The translations under genes and the position numbers were made by a program. From Proteiniborus sp. DW1 (GTDB lineage: Bacteria; Bacillota; Clostridia; Tissierellales; Proteiniboraceae): DNA of 64,000 nt. The stretch spans positions 1 to 64,000 of the forward strand of contig NZ_FMDO01000044.1 in the NCBI RefSeq assembly GCF_900095305.1, given 5' to 3'. Below are positions 8,712-17,982 of the stretch, in pieces (positions within the stretch are counted from its first letter, which is position 1; each line of letters begins with the position of its first letter). The notes below the pieces were generated by a model that was not told the DNA's origin, did no database searches, and saw nothing but the letters and a program-made list of their open reading frames with translations.

Positions 8712-10082
8712 CTATTTCTCAACCCTTGACATCAATACCACACACTCAACGTGCACCGTATGAGGAAACATATCAACTGGCTGACATTCCAATACCTTGA
8801 ATCCATTTTCACTTAGCATTTTTAAATCTCTAGCCAGTGTTGATGGATTGCAGGATATGTATATCACTTTTTCTGGTTTCATTTTAGTAATTGTTTCAAT
8901 GACTTTAGGTTCACATCCTTTTCTTGGAGGATCTACCACTACTACATCTGCTTTTATTCCTTTCTCATATAGCTTAGGAAATATGTCCTCAGCATTACCA
9001 CAGTGAAATTCTACGTTCCCTATTCCATTGATTCTTGCATTTTCTTTTGCATCCTTGACAGCTTGACTTACTGACTCAATTCCATATACTTTTTTGGCTT
9101 TCTTAGCTAAGAAAAGGGATATGGTTCCTATTCCACAATATATATCAAAAACTACTTCGTCTCCTTTTAAGTCTGCATATTCTAATGCTTTGTTATACAG
9201 TACTTCCGTCTGAATAGGGTTTACTTGAAAAAAAGATTCTGCTGATATATTAAACTTCAACTCTCCTATATAATCTACTATCTTATCTTTTCCATAAATC
9301 ACATATGACTTGGTTCCCATGACTAGATTCGTTTTTTTAGTGTTTATGTTTTGTATTACACTTCTAAGCTCTGGTATCTTATTCTTTAACATTTTAACCA
9401 GTTCACTTGAATAGGGTAGTATGTTTCCATTAGTAACTAGAACAACCATAGTATCTCTTGTTTTAAAGGAATTCTTCACTATTATATGTCTTAAAAGGCC
9501 GTTGCCAGCTCTGTTATCATATGGTTCTATTTTAAACTCATCAATGTATTCTCTTATGACTTCTATTACTTTATCTACTACATCATGCTGAATATTGCAG
9601 GTATGCAAGTTTACAATATTATGGCTTCCCTTTTTATAAAAACCAATAATTGCTTCACCATTCTCTATGCCTACTGGTATTTGAACCTTATTTCTATATC
9701 TATTTGGATTATCCATTCCTATGATATGATGAATAACTACATCATCTAGCCCACCTATTTTCCTTAAATCATTCTTTACTTTGTTTGTCTTGAATTCTAA
9801 TTGCATCTTATAGTCTAAGCCTTGAAGTGGGCATCCACCACAATACTCGGAAATGTCACACTTGCTATCCACTCTATATTTAGAAGGCACTATTATTTTA
9901 ATGGTTTTTCCCAGGGAATATTTCTTTTTTATTTCTGTAATTTTAACAGCTACCTTATCTCCTATTAATCCACCTTCGGTAAATATTGTATATCCTTCAA
10001 GCTTAATTACGCCTTTGCCTTCATGGCTTATATCTATTATTTCTCCTTCAATTATATCATTCTTGTTAACTGGAATCTCCAT
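8712..10082 (-). CDS. rlmD: 23S rRNA (uracil-C5)-methyltransferase RlmD/RumA family
   Basis: 456 residues. A TRAM domain (residues about 1-60) is followed by the iron-sulfur cysteines CDISEYCGGCPLQ, a Rossmann methylase motif VFDIYCGIGT, and the catalytic cysteine region VIYISCNPSTLARDL with C-terminal PVDMFPHTVHVE. These are diagnostic for the RumA/RlmCD family, which methylates C5 of specific uridines in 23S rRNA using SAM. In Firmicutes one enzyme often does both RlmC and RlmD positions, so the exact uridine is not fixed. Monocistronic, divergent from the GerMN gene, and the first housekeeping gene after the defence-like island. Confidence 0.93.
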   Translation of the reverse strand: MEIPVNKNDIIEGEIIDISHEGKGVIKLEGYTIFTEGGLIGDKVAVKITEIKKKYSLGKTIKIIVPSKYRVDSKCDISEYCGGCPLQGLDYKMQLEFKTNKVKNDLRKIGGLDDVVIHHIIGMDNPNRYRNKVQIPVGIENGEAIIGFYKKGSHNIVNLHTCNIQHDVVDKVIEVIREYIDEFKIEPYDNRAGNGLLRHIIVKNSFKTRDTMVVLVTNGNILPYSSELVKMLKNKIPELRSVIQNINTKKTNLVMGTKSYVIYGKDKIVDYIGELKFNISAESFFQVNPIQTEVLYNKALEYADLKGDEVVFDIYCGIGTISLFLAKKAKKVYGIESVSQAVKDAKENARINGIGNVEFHCGNAEDIFPKLYEKGIKADVVVVDPPRKGCEPKVIETITKMKPEKVIYISCNPSTLARDLKMLSENGFKVLECQPVDMFPHTVHVECVVLMSRVEK

Positions 10083-10193
10083 TTAATCTCTCCTTAAATA
10101 ATATATACATCTGTAAGTCTTCCATCAAAAACACTGTCTTATTTTATTCCTAATATATAAATATTAAGGGAATATATTATATTTTGCAACATT

Positions 10194-10222
10194 TTGACTT
10201 GTTTTATATGTTTATATATACC
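10194..10222 (+). promoter_or_regulatory. Candidate promoter of the GerMN gene
   Basis: -35 TTGACT (10194-10199), 17-nt spacer, -10 TATACC (10217-10222), about 60 bp before GTG 10281. The surrounding region is very AT-rich and a second -10-like TATAAA lies further downstream, so the choice is tentative. Confidence 0.4.
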
Positions 10223-10280
10223 TAATTTTAGTATAAAATGATATTATAGACATAGAACATGAACGAGGGGAGGAAATATT

Positions 10281-11606
10281 GTGTTAAAGGCTATTGGCAA
10301 TCTACTCTTAATACTGCTTATATGCGTTGGGGCTTCTGGCATTTCCATATTTTATAGTCCTGTTTTAGAACAAAGTATATCATTAGATGATAATAGCGAA
10401 GAATTAGTTTTAATGGCTTCAAGTGATGTAGATGAAGCACTTTTAAATCCAAGTAGTATTTATATAAAATACAAAACAAATAAAAATGTACTATTAAACT
10501 TTAATGAAGACTTTCAGTTCATTGCAAAAATTTATAAGGGAAATAAGATATATAAAACTCACGACATTCATCATAATGGACCAGCTCAAATAGAATTTAC
10601 CAAGGATACCCCCTACACTGTAGAAATTGATATTTCCAAGAGCAATTTAGATTTACCTAATGGAGAGTATAAAATTGAAATCATACCTAATGTATTAGAC
10701 AACTCTCTTAACGTAGAATCTCTTACATTAGATGTAAAGTATCTAAGCGACGTTCCCTACATACCTGCCATAAGCACCATTCCTGATGGAAAAATGGCTC
10801 TAAACCTATACTTTATAGATAATAATAGTTCTGTTAGGCAGCTAATTGGCGTTACAAGGTTTATTGATAGTAATAGTAGACCATTAGTTTCTATTGTAGA
10901 CGAACTAAGAAAAGGACCAACTTTTGAATCAGGTCTTAATATGAACCCAATTGTTGGAAAATATAATTATGTAACTATTAAGGGTACTACGGCATATGTC
11001 GACTTGCCATCAAAAGAAAGCATCTATACAGAAGAAAGTGTAAGAAGTGAGGCTGCTATGAATGCTTTCATAAAATCTCTTGGCAGTTATCCTGGAGTTG
11101 ACAACATTAGATTTCTAGTAGATTATAATAGAGCTAGTACTTTTTTTAATAATCAGGATGTAACTATATCTTATTCTATAAGCAGTGTAAATAAAGCATT
11201 TCTAGCTTTTGATTCTCCTAACAGGTACTTCTTAGTTGAATGTGATGTAGATGATATCACTGAAGAAACACCAATTAAAGATAAAGTAGATATGATTTTT
11301 AAATCCTTGCAAAATAGCAAATTTGATTATCTATCATCTACAATACCATCAGAAGTAGAACTTTTAAACTCAAGATTGGAAAATGATGTTTTAACTGTCA
11401 ATTTCAACTCAAAGTTTTTAGATGCATATAATGACAACAATAATCTAAATAGAATGATGCTTGATTCTATTTTGTTCTCACTAACCAGCCTAAAAGAAGT
11501 CAATAAGATTAAAATTCAAGTAGATGGAGAGTCAATAAATAGCTTTGCTGGGGTTGATTTGTCTTCTGAAATAGTAAGACCCCTATTCTTAAACCCAGAA
11601 AATTAA
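10281..11606 (+). CDS. Exported protein with two GerMN domains
   Basis: 441 residues from GTG 10281 after GGGGAGG. An N-terminal signal or anchor segment (GNLLLILLICVGASGISIFY) is followed by a beta-rich region and two GerMN-type repeats. The first (about residues 170-290) includes ALNLYFIDN, LRKGP and TTAYVDLPS; the second (about 315-430) includes FLVECDVDD, NDVLTVNFNSKF and IKIQVDGES. GerMN domains occur in spore germination protein GerM, in LpqB-like lipoproteins and in other cell-envelope proteins of sporeformers. Role: probably extracytoplasmic, in envelope or spore processes. It has its own promoter and terminator and converges on fprA. Confidence 0.8.
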   Translation: MLKAIGNLLLILLICVGASGISIFYSPVLEQSISLDDNSEELVLMASSDVDEALLNPSSIYIKYKTNKNVLLNFNEDFQFIAKIYKGNKIYKTHDIHHNGPAQIEFTKDTPYTVEIDISKSNLDLPNGEYKIEIIPNVLDNSLNVESLTLDVKYLSDVPYIPAISTIPDGKMALNLYFIDNNSSVRQLIGVTRFIDSNSRPLVSIVDELRKGPTFESGLNMNPIVGKYNYVTIKGTTAYVDLPSKESIYTEESVRSEAAMNAFIKSLGSYPGVDNIRFLVDYNRASTFFNNQDVTISYSISSVNKAFLAFDSPNRYFLVECDVDDITEETPIKDKVDMIFKSLQNSKFDYLSSTIPSEVELLNSRLENDVLTVNFNSKFLDAYNDNNNLNRMMLDSILFSLTSLKEVNKIKIQVDGESINSFAGVDLSSEIVRPLFLNPEN

Positions 11607-11622
11607 TGGGCAGTGGATAATT

Positions 11623-11660
11623 AAAGCTACTAGTTTATGATTCTAGTAGCTTTTTTTCCT
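11623..11660 (+). terminator. Intrinsic terminator of the GerMN gene
   Basis: Perfect 11-bp stem (AAAGCTACTAG 11623-11633 with CTAGTAGCTTT 11643-11653), 9-nt loop, followed by a run of T. It lies in the gap before the convergent fprA and may serve both genes. Confidence 0.8.
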
Positions 11661-11662
11661 TC

Positions 11663-12886
11663 CTATTTTACTACTGCTCTGACTTGGTTTACTAAATCTC
11701 TAACTCTATTTTCAATGATTTCTAAGTCCTTATCTCTTGGATTTCCTTTAAACTCTACTGGCTCTAAGAAGTCCCATTTCATACAGTACTTACACATAAT
11801 TTCATCCAGCTCTTTTTGTGCTCCACCTGACCAGCCGTAGGAGCCTAGCCTAAAGGCTTTCCTGCCTAACACCTTCTTCTTCCCTAACTCTTCTAGAATT
11901 GCAGCCATTGGAGGGAACATCTTATATTCATAGGTAGGCATAGCAAGAATTATTCCTGTTGAAGTCCAAGCAGATGCTAGAATTGTTCCCCATGATGTCT
12001 CTGGAACACGGTGTACATGGAACTCTATTTTCTCCTGTTCTAACACTTTAATCACATGTTGTATTGCCTTTTCCGTCATTCCATACATTGAACCCCATAT
12101 TATCGTTATTTCTTCTTTTGCTGGTCCTTTCTGATATGAAGAATATCTTAAATAGTCTTCAACTATTTTTTTAGGATTCTTTCTCCATACTATTCCATGT
12201 CCAGGTGCTATAATTTTAATAGGCAAGACTGAACACTTTTCAATTGCCTTTTTAACTGGCAATGAGAATGCAGCAACAATATTTGAGTAGTATCTTACAG
12301 CTTCTTTTTCATAAAAATCAATCTCATCATCTGTAAGCATATCATCATAATTTGAATCCGTAGCTTTTCCAAAGGAACCAAAGGCATCACAGGAAAATAA
12401 AGTTCCTGTTAAAGTATCAAAGGTTACAATTGTGTCAGGCCAATGTACATTAGGTATTTCATAAAACTCTAGGATATGGTTTTCCCCTAAATCTAGAGTA
12501 TCACCATCCTTGACACATATAACATTTTCAGAATGCTCATAAAATGCTTCTAAAAGTTCTGCTGATTTCTGGCTACACAATACCTTAAAATTTGGATTTA
12601 TTTTCTTAAAATCTTCTATCCATCCTGAATGATCTGGTTCCATGTGGTTTATTATAAGGTATTCTATAGATTCAGGCGCAATATCTAGCTTATCTAGCAA
12701 AGCAAATAAGCTTTCTGGTACACCATCCCAACCACAAACTCCATCAACAATCGCTGTCTTTTCTCCTTTAATTATATAAGAGTTAAGTGCAACTCCATTT
12801 GGTATTTCCCATAATCCCTCAAATAATATATTGTCTACATTTACTGAAAGCTGATAGATACCCTCAGCAACTCTTGTAACATTCAA
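11663..12886 (-). CDS. FprA-type flavodiiron protein
   Basis: 407 residues. The N-terminal metallo-beta-lactamase-like domain has the di-iron ligands HMEPDHSG, then NVHWPDTI and APGHGIVW. The C-terminal flavodoxin domain has the FMN-loop IWGSMYGMTEKA and YEYKMFPP. Flavodiiron proteins reduce O2 (or NO) to water (N2O) and protect strict anaerobes. The start is taken as TTG 12886, 7 nt after AGGAGG; the longer frame to 12931 begins upstream of that Shine-Dalgarno and is unlikely. A TATAAT sits at about 12913-12918. The gene is single, between convergent GerMN and the ABC importer operon. Confidence 0.92.
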   Translation of the reverse strand: MNVTRVAEGIYQLSVNVDNILFEGLWEIPNGVALNSYIIKGEKTAIVDGVCGWDGVPESLFALLDKLDIAPESIEYLIINHMEPDHSGWIEDFKKINPNFKVLCSQKSAELLEAFYEHSENVICVKDGDTLDLGENHILEFYEIPNVHWPDTIVTFDTLTGTLFSCDAFGSFGKATDSNYDDMLTDDEIDFYEKEAVRYYSNIVAAFSLPVKKAIEKCSVLPIKIIAPGHGIVWRKNPKKIVEDYLRYSSYQKGPAKEEITIIWGSMYGMTEKAIQHVIKVLEQEKIEFHVHRVPETSWGTILASAWTSTGIILAMPTYEYKMFPPMAAILEELGKKKVLGRKAFRLGSYGWSGGAQKELDEIMCKYCMKWDFLEPVEFKGNPRDKDLEIIENRVRDLVNQVRAVVK

Positions 12887-13093
12887 ATTTCCCCCTCCTA
12901 ACATCAATACGCTTATTATAGATGCTAACATAATTACTTTAAATTTAACTAAGTAATTATTTCTATCTATAATTATATATTACTCAATATCTTAATAATA
13001 ACAATATTTTCACAAATTCTCTAGTACATTTTTCTTTTACCCCTGATGTGCTTTATTAATCATAAATAGTTAGCAAGTAGACCATATATATAC

Positions 13094-13124
13094 TTGAATC
13101 GGTACGCTTCGCATACCGATTCAA
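13094..13124 (-). terminator. Strong hairpin after the ABC importer operon
   Basis: 11-bp perfect stem (TTGAATCGGTA 13094-13104 with TACCGATTCAA 13114-13124) around a short centre containing TTCG. It lies 34 bp beyond the permease stop. No clean T-run follows on the minus strand, so it may be a transcript-stabilising 3' hairpin rather than a classic terminator. Nothing else is visible in 12887-13157. Confidence 0.5.
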
Positions 13125-13157
13125 ATATCTGATTAATAACTTTCTAAACTTATTTTC

Positions 13158-13922
13158 TTAATTATTTATTGTCCAATATAATATTCTAGATTTAATAAGA
13201 TCAAATAAATACAATATAATTACGAGAACCATAGCCATAAATAAAAAGCCTACAGCAACTAAATCAAAACGTCCAAAATCCGAATAATACTGTATGAAAT
13301 ACCCCATACCTGAAGTGGCTCCAAACATTTCAGCTACAGCAAGTAACGTAAATGAAAACTTAAGAGCTATAGTGCAGCCTGCTAAAATAGAAGGTGAGGC
13401 TGCAGGCAGAATAATTCTAAATAGCCTTTCAGCTTTAGTTATCTCAAGAGTTGAAGCATTTTCAAGGTACCTCTTATCAATTGTCATAACTGCAGATATT
13501 GTAGTCCCTAAAATAATCCAAAAACAACCTAAAAATATGATAAACATTGATGCTGCCCTAAAAGAAGGTAAAATATTTATTGCATATGGTGTAAGTAGAG
13601 TTACAGGAATAGCACTAAAAGCATTAATAAATGGAGTTAAATTTTTTCGTGCAAGATTCCTAGTGCCTAAAAATGCTCCAAGGGATATCCCTACAACAAG
13701 TGCCAATAAAAAAGAAATAACTAATAAGGACATTGAACTTTTAAATCCCTCTATGAGCTGTGGTAAATATTCTTTGAAAAGTGGTGGTATAGTTGTTATG
13801 CTTTTAAATAGAAAAGGATCTAAAACTCCAAACACATCCGTAAGCAATACATATGTTATAATAATTCCAATAAAAATAATTATAATACCAAGTCTCTTTT
13901 TAATAAAATTGATTATCTTCAT
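13158..13922 (-). CDS. ABC transporter permease (SsuC/TauC-like)
   Basis: 254 residues with about six hydrophobic segments and a BPD_transp_1 cytoplasmic loop (FRIILPAASPSILAGCTIAL, with the EAA-type glycine and proline pattern). It is the membrane component of an importer whose binding protein and ATPase lie just upstream in the same operon. Start ATG 13922 follows AAGGAG. Family: aliphatic sulfonate, nitrate or thiamine-precursor type importers. Substrate is not decidable from sequence; see the methyltransferase at the head of the operon. Confidence 0.88.
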   Translation of the reverse strand: MKIINFIKKRLGIIIIFIGIIITYVLLTDVFGVLDPFLFKSITTIPPLFKEYLPQLIEGFKSSMSLLVISFLLALVVGISLGAFLGTRNLARKNLTPFINAFSAIPVTLLTPYAINILPSFRAASMFIIFLGCFWIILGTTISAVMTIDKRYLENASTLEITKAERLFRIILPAASPSILAGCTIALKFSFTLLAVAEMFGATSGMGYFIQYYSDFGRFDLVAVGFLFMAMVLVIILYLFDLIKSRILYWTINN

Positions 13923-14043
13923 TTTACAAAACTCCTTACTATAACTGTTTTTGTATTAACTTAAGGTAAGATACTTTTATAATTTTACATTATAGATTAT
14001 GGAGATGGTCTGTTATATTATAATTTACTACGTTTAGGAAACC

Positions 14044-15177
14044 CTAGTTATTTGCTTTAAACTGCTCCATCTTATCTTTAAAAAATTGGCTATCAGGATA
14101 ATCTTTTATAAGGGATTCTAGAGCTCTTTTATAGATTTCAGTATTCAAATGATTATCTAAGTCAATTTCTCCCACTTTTAAATATCCAAAATTGGCCATT
14201 TTGTTCCACATTATCTTAACACTATTTGAGTATGGGTCAGTATCATATTTCATATGTGGGCTTAATACAAAACTATCAGCAGTTTCTTTTTCAATATCTA
14301 GATTTTCAACTACTAAATCTGAAACCTCTTGCATATTATCTTGCATATATTCTTCTGCTCTCAAATATGAACGCAATAGTCTGTAAAGAGTTTCTTCATT
14401 CTCAGCAACGTAAGAATTTGTTGCAAGCATACGGCAACATGAATGATCATTCCATAGTTCATCTGGCCACATTTTAACTTCAAGTCCTAATTCTCTTGCC
14501 TGAATCTGATACCCAGTTGCTGTTGCCCCAAAATCAACTTCACCTTTTGATATAGCTTGTAATACATCTGTGTTTTTCTTATATTCTATAAACTCTATCA
14601 TATCAGGATCATCTGGCTCTCCTATAACTGTTGTGCCTCCATAGGTAAACGAATATCCAGCATCATATAAAATCCCCTTTAATACTATGTCAGGTGTTCC
14701 TCCTCTAGTAATACCTATTCTCTTGCCTTTAAAACTAGATAAATCTTTGTATTCCATTTCTGGTTTCCCGTATACAGGTGTTTCCCCTATTATCATATAG
14801 CCTGCAAACATGTTAAAATCTTGTCCATTTGCAATCTGAGTCAAAGGTCCCCCTGTACCGTATGTTGATAGAACATCTACTTGACCAGCTGTAAGTGCTG
14901 AAGCAGCATCAGAAAGATTTGAAAGCCAAACCATCTCTACCTCTATACCTTCTTCAGCATTAAAACCATGTTTTTCAGCTATAAATTGAAATACTTGTCC
15001 AGAAGTAGGCTGTGCTGCTACTCGAACTTTTAAGACATCAGTGTTATTAGATGCAGGAGAATTATTAGAAGTATTATTAGGCGCAGTACCAGTGGTATTG
15101 TTGCTACCACATGCAGTAAGAACCAAAATTAAAGAAAAAGCAAGTATCATCATACGTATTGTTTTAGCAAATTTCAT
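14044..15177 (-). CDS. ABC transporter substrate-binding lipoprotein (NMT1/SsuA-like)
   Basis: 377 residues from ATG 15177, which follows GGAGGA. Signal peptide and lipobox ILVLTACGSNN, then an Asn/Ser/Thr-rich linker. The mature protein has the NMT1/THI5/SsuA fold signatures: VRVAAQPTSGQVFQFIAEKHG, a hinge region AALTAGQVDVLSTYG and FKGKRIGITRGGTPD. Such proteins bind small organic anions, sulfonates or pyrimidine precursors and deliver them to a permease. It lies between the permease and ATPase genes. The ligand is unknown. Confidence 0.88.
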   Translation of the reverse strand: MKFAKTIRMMILAFSLILVLTACGSNNTTGTAPNNTSNNSPASNNTDVLKVRVAAQPTSGQVFQFIAEKHGFNAEEGIEVEMVWLSNLSDAASALTAGQVDVLSTYGTGGPLTQIANGQDFNMFAGYMIIGETPVYGKPEMEYKDLSSFKGKRIGITRGGTPDIVLKGILYDAGYSFTYGGTTVIGEPDDPDMIEFIEYKKNTDVLQAISKGEVDFGATATGYQIQARELGLEVKMWPDELWNDHSCCRMLATNSYVAENEETLYRLLRSYLRAEEYMQDNMQEVSDLVVENLDIEKETADSFVLSPHMKYDTDPYSNSVKIMWNKMANFGYLKVGEIDLDNHLNTEIYKRALESLIKDYPDSQFFKDKMEQFKANN

Positions 15178-15286
15178 AATAGATTCCTCCAATATTTTAA
15201 ATTAATAATACAACATATTTATAACCACCATATAAAATGGTATATCAAATTTCCCTGATATATTTGTTCATAGCATTTTTATTAAG

Positions 15287-16081
15287 TTATTCCTTTGTAG
15301 CCCTTATTTCAGCATCCTCATGTATGAGCTTGATAAGATAGTTTCTTAAATCTATAATTTCAGGTTCACGGTGCAAATTACTCCTTGTTGGCTTAATCTT
15401 GCCTTCGAAGGAATGTGAATACATAATGTTTGCTGGTGATTGACTTAAAACTGATATATGTGTAGCTAGTAGAAGCGCCTCATCAACTTCATGAGTTACA
15501 AAAAATATAGTTTTCCTATTTTCTTTCTCTTGCTGCCATAGACGCAAAATCAAATCCTGAAGCTTAGCTTTCGTAACAGCATCTAGTGAACCGAAAGGTT
15601 CATCCATTAAAAGTATGGGAGGGTCAATTGCGAATGCTCTAGCTATACCACAGCGCTGTTTTTGACCACCAGAAAGCTCTCCAGGCAACTTATTATATAA
15701 GGATTCATCCATATCAACATTTTTCATCCAATATAAAGCTCTTTCTTTTTGTTCAGCCTTATTCATTTCAGGGAAACGATGTTTAATAGCAATTGTAATA
15801 TTTTCTCCTGTAGTCATCCACGGAAAAAGACCATAATCTTGAAATACAACACCTCTTTGAAGACTTGGACCTTGTATGGGGCTTCCATCAATAAGTATTT
15901 GTCCTCTAGTAGGCTTTTCGAGACCCGCCAACAACCTTAATAGTGTACTTTTCCCACATCCTGATTGTCCTAAGAGACAAACAAAATCACCTTTTTTAAC
16001 TTCCATATTAATATCACCTAAAACCATCCCTTGTTTGTCATTATAGGAAAAGCCTAGGTTTTTTATTGATACATCTAGCAT
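15287..16081 (-). CDS. ABC transporter ATP-binding protein (SsuB/TauB-like)
   Basis: 264 residues. Walker A LGQSGCGKST, Q-loop VVFQDYGLFPW, signature LSGGQKQRCG, Walker B ILLMDEPFGSLD and H-loop FFVTHEVDEA are all present. ATG 16081 is chosen because AAAGGA lies 8 nt upstream; the frame is open to 16117 but without an RBS. The gene is the second in the methyltransferase-ATPase-binding protein-permease operon. Confidence 0.9.
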   Translation of the reverse strand: MLDVSIKNLGFSYNDKQGMVLGDINMEVKKGDFVCLLGQSGCGKSTLLRLLAGLEKPTRGQILIDGSPIQGPSLQRGVVFQDYGLFPWMTTGENITIAIKHRFPEMNKAEQKERALYWMKNVDMDESLYNKLPGELSGGQKQRCGIARAFAIDPPILLMDEPFGSLDAVTKAKLQDLILRLWQQEKENRKTIFFVTHEVDEALLLATHISVLSQSPANIMYSHSFEGKIKPTRSNLHREPEIIDLRNYLIKLIHEDAEIRATKE

Positions 16082-16173
16082 CCAAATTATCCTTTCTATT
16101 TTTTTAATTTTAATCATCCAATTTTAAATAATCAAAGTCTGTGAAACATATTTAATAATATTCTCCACAATAT

Positions 16174-17298
16174 TTATTTTTCAGAAACACATAGTCCTTT
16201 AGGAAGCTCACCTATTTTGGCATCTCTACCATATTTCCTTGCTGCATAAATAAAGGCATCTAAATTTTCTTTTGGTGTTCCTATTGGTACTTGGCATCCA
16301 GTAGCTAATATATAACCTTTTGGTGAAGTAGCCCCCTTCCTAATGCAATCTTTTACACTCTCTATTACATCATCAATGGTGCCTTGTCTCAAAACTTCTA
16401 CTGGCGGAACATTTCCAAGTATAGGGAATGTGTCTCCTAATACTTCACATACTTCTCCAAGATCTTCACAATCATCTACACTAAATGATGAAATTTCAAG
16501 TTCTTTTAAATCTTCCCAGATTCCTTTCGTATGACCGCAAATATGTAAAGAAGGTTTTAATCCTGTAATTTCCTTAAGTCCTTTTACAAGTCTCTTTAGC
16601 TCTGGAAATGCAAATTCTTCAAATTGACTTCTGCTTATTATATCTGTGCATGCAACAGGGTCTGATATAGAAGCAGTTGCTGCTCCAAATTCCTTTGTGA
16701 ATACTTCAACCCATCTTAAAGAATTATCTACACCTAGAGCAATTAACTCTTTTAACTTCTCTGGATTTTTTCTCGTATCTCTAAGAACTTTTTCAATCGG
16801 TCTAATTGCAATTGCAGTAGACAAGGGACCTACTACACCTGTACTCAATTGCATATCAGGAAACCTCTTCCTAAGCTTATCTGCTTGTTCCAACATTGGA
16901 GTTAAAATTTTATTATTATATGGATCTGGATCTATCATTTTGTCCCAATCTTCATAATCCTGTAGTATAAACTCTTCAATATTATCAATCCCATGCTCCG
17001 GATAGTGAAGAGTTGAACCCATAGCTGCACCCATAGATCTTAAACTCAATCTTACATTAACTCCTTCAATACCAAGCTCCTCCCTAGCTCTTTCAATTAT
17101 CTCTGCATATATATCAAAATCTGCATTCATCTGACTAGTCGTATATCCATGGATTTCAGCTAAAGCAAAATAAACTAAATGTAAACTGTAGGGCATATGG
17201 TCTACTCTTTCTCCTGCAAAGTACTTTTTGACTCTTTCCCCTGGACTCATTTCAGACTTTATATTTTTCATTTCTTCTTTTAATTCCTTATAATCCAT
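16174..17298 (-). CDS. Uroporphyrinogen decarboxylase-family (MtaA/CmuA-like) methyltransferase
   Basis: 374 residues of the UroD superfamily. The zinc-binding pattern of corrinoid-dependent methyltransferases is visible: LHICGHTKGIW (His-x-Cys) and a later cysteine in ATGCQVPIGTP. True heme-pathway UroD lacks this pattern, so this is more likely an MtaA/CmuA-like enzyme that moves methyl groups from a corrinoid protein to a thiol. No corrinoid protein gene is in the window. It heads an operon with an SsuABC-like importer, suggesting the imported solute is a methylated compound that is demethylated in the cytoplasm; that link is inference. A cre box and strong promoter lie upstream. Confidence 0.8.
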   Translation of the reverse strand: MDYKELKEEMKNIKSEMSPGERVKKYFAGERVDHMPYSLHLVYFALAEIHGYTTSQMNADFDIYAEIIERAREELGIEGVNVRLSLRSMGAAMGSTLHYPEHGIDNIEEFILQDYEDWDKMIDPDPYNNKILTPMLEQADKLRKRFPDMQLSTGVVGPLSTAIAIRPIEKVLRDTRKNPEKLKELIALGVDNSLRWVEVFTKEFGAATASISDPVACTDIISRSQFEEFAFPELKRLVKGLKEITGLKPSLHICGHTKGIWEDLKELEISSFSVDDCEDLGEVCEVLGDTFPILGNVPPVEVLRQGTIDDVIESVKDCIRKGATSPKGYILATGCQVPIGTPKENLDAFIYAARKYGRDAKIGELPKGLCVSEK

Positions 17299-17484
17299 AT
17301 TATCTCTCCTCGCTTATCTCCATTTTACGCGCCGAAGTTAATCCTTTCCTTTGCAAAGTACTACTAAAGAAATAAAGTTATGTATTGATATATTAGCCTT
17401 GTTTCCTATTTTTGGGATTTCCCTTCTTTAAATCTAACAAAATCGATGGAATTTGATAATAAATTATCATTGACAGCCAGGTTA

Positions 17485-17513
17485 ATTATATATTCATCCC
17501 TTTTTATTGTCTA
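17485..17513 (-). promoter_or_regulatory. Sigma-A promoter of the methyltransferase/ABC operon
   Basis: Minus strand -35 TAGACA (17508-17513), 17-nt spacer, -10 TATAAT (17485-17490). The predicted transcript has a leader of about 180 nt before ATG 17298; no riboswitch family was recognised in it. Confidence 0.65.
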
Positions 17514-17556
17514 ATTAAATTTTCCAATAGTTAATAAATTATTATTGAAAAAGTTT

Positions 17557-17572
17557 ATGAAAACGTTTTCAT
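17557..17572. promoter_or_regulatory. Catabolite responsive element (cre), perfect palindrome
   Basis: The 16-bp site ATGAAAACGTTTTCAT fits the CcpA cre consensus WTGNNARCGNWWWCAW at every position and is a perfect palindrome. It lies about 44 bp upstream of the -35 of the methyltransferase/ABC operon, a position more typical of activation than roadblock repression. The rest of 17573-17870 shows no supported gene. Confidence 0.6.
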
Positions 17573-17878
17573 GAGTAAGGTTTTGCTTTAAGTTTAGATT
17601 CAAATAATAAGTTCTACTGTATTAAATTGATATAGAAAATTTTCGGTTTAAAGTTATTTCAGTCTCTTCTTCATTGAATCTACTTTCATATAAAATTGTA
17701 TATAGCTTGTTATATTATTTGTATTAGTGACACATACATATGAATTAGTTTCTCTAAAGATCTAAGGCTATATAAAATAAAAGTCTCCATTGAGCAAAAT
17801 AAATAAAGCTTTTCTTGAAACTCATTGACAAAAAATTTTTGATTATAGAAATTATGAGGTGATTTTTTATTAGATGCA

Positions 17879-17903
17879 AAAAAAAGACACGCCTTTAGCG
17901 TGC
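17879..17903 (-). terminator. Small terminator after the aldo/keto reductase
   Basis: On the minus strand a short GC stem (CACGC / GCGTG, 17888-17902) is followed by a T-run (plus-strand A-run 17878-17885). It lies about 80 bp past the aldo/keto reductase stop. Confidence 0.55.
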
Positions 17904-17982
17904 CAAGACTAGAACCAGTATACCCCATATTATTTTAATCATAGTATTTATTATTAACACTTATATACTAATTTATACATAA

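Noticed and set aside
13294-13944. 216-codon plus-strand frame over the ABC permease
   Set aside because: Antisense shadow of a clear membrane-transport gene; no motif.
16174-17298. Heme-pathway uroporphyrinogen decarboxylase (HemE)
   Set aside because: Zn-binding His-x-Cys and late Cys and the ABC operon context fit corrinoid methyltransferases, not HemE.
17710-17928. 72-codon minus-strand frame in the gap before the aldo/keto reductase
   Set aside because: Poor ribosome site, overlaps the reductase terminator, and composition is AT-driven; no recognisable motif.
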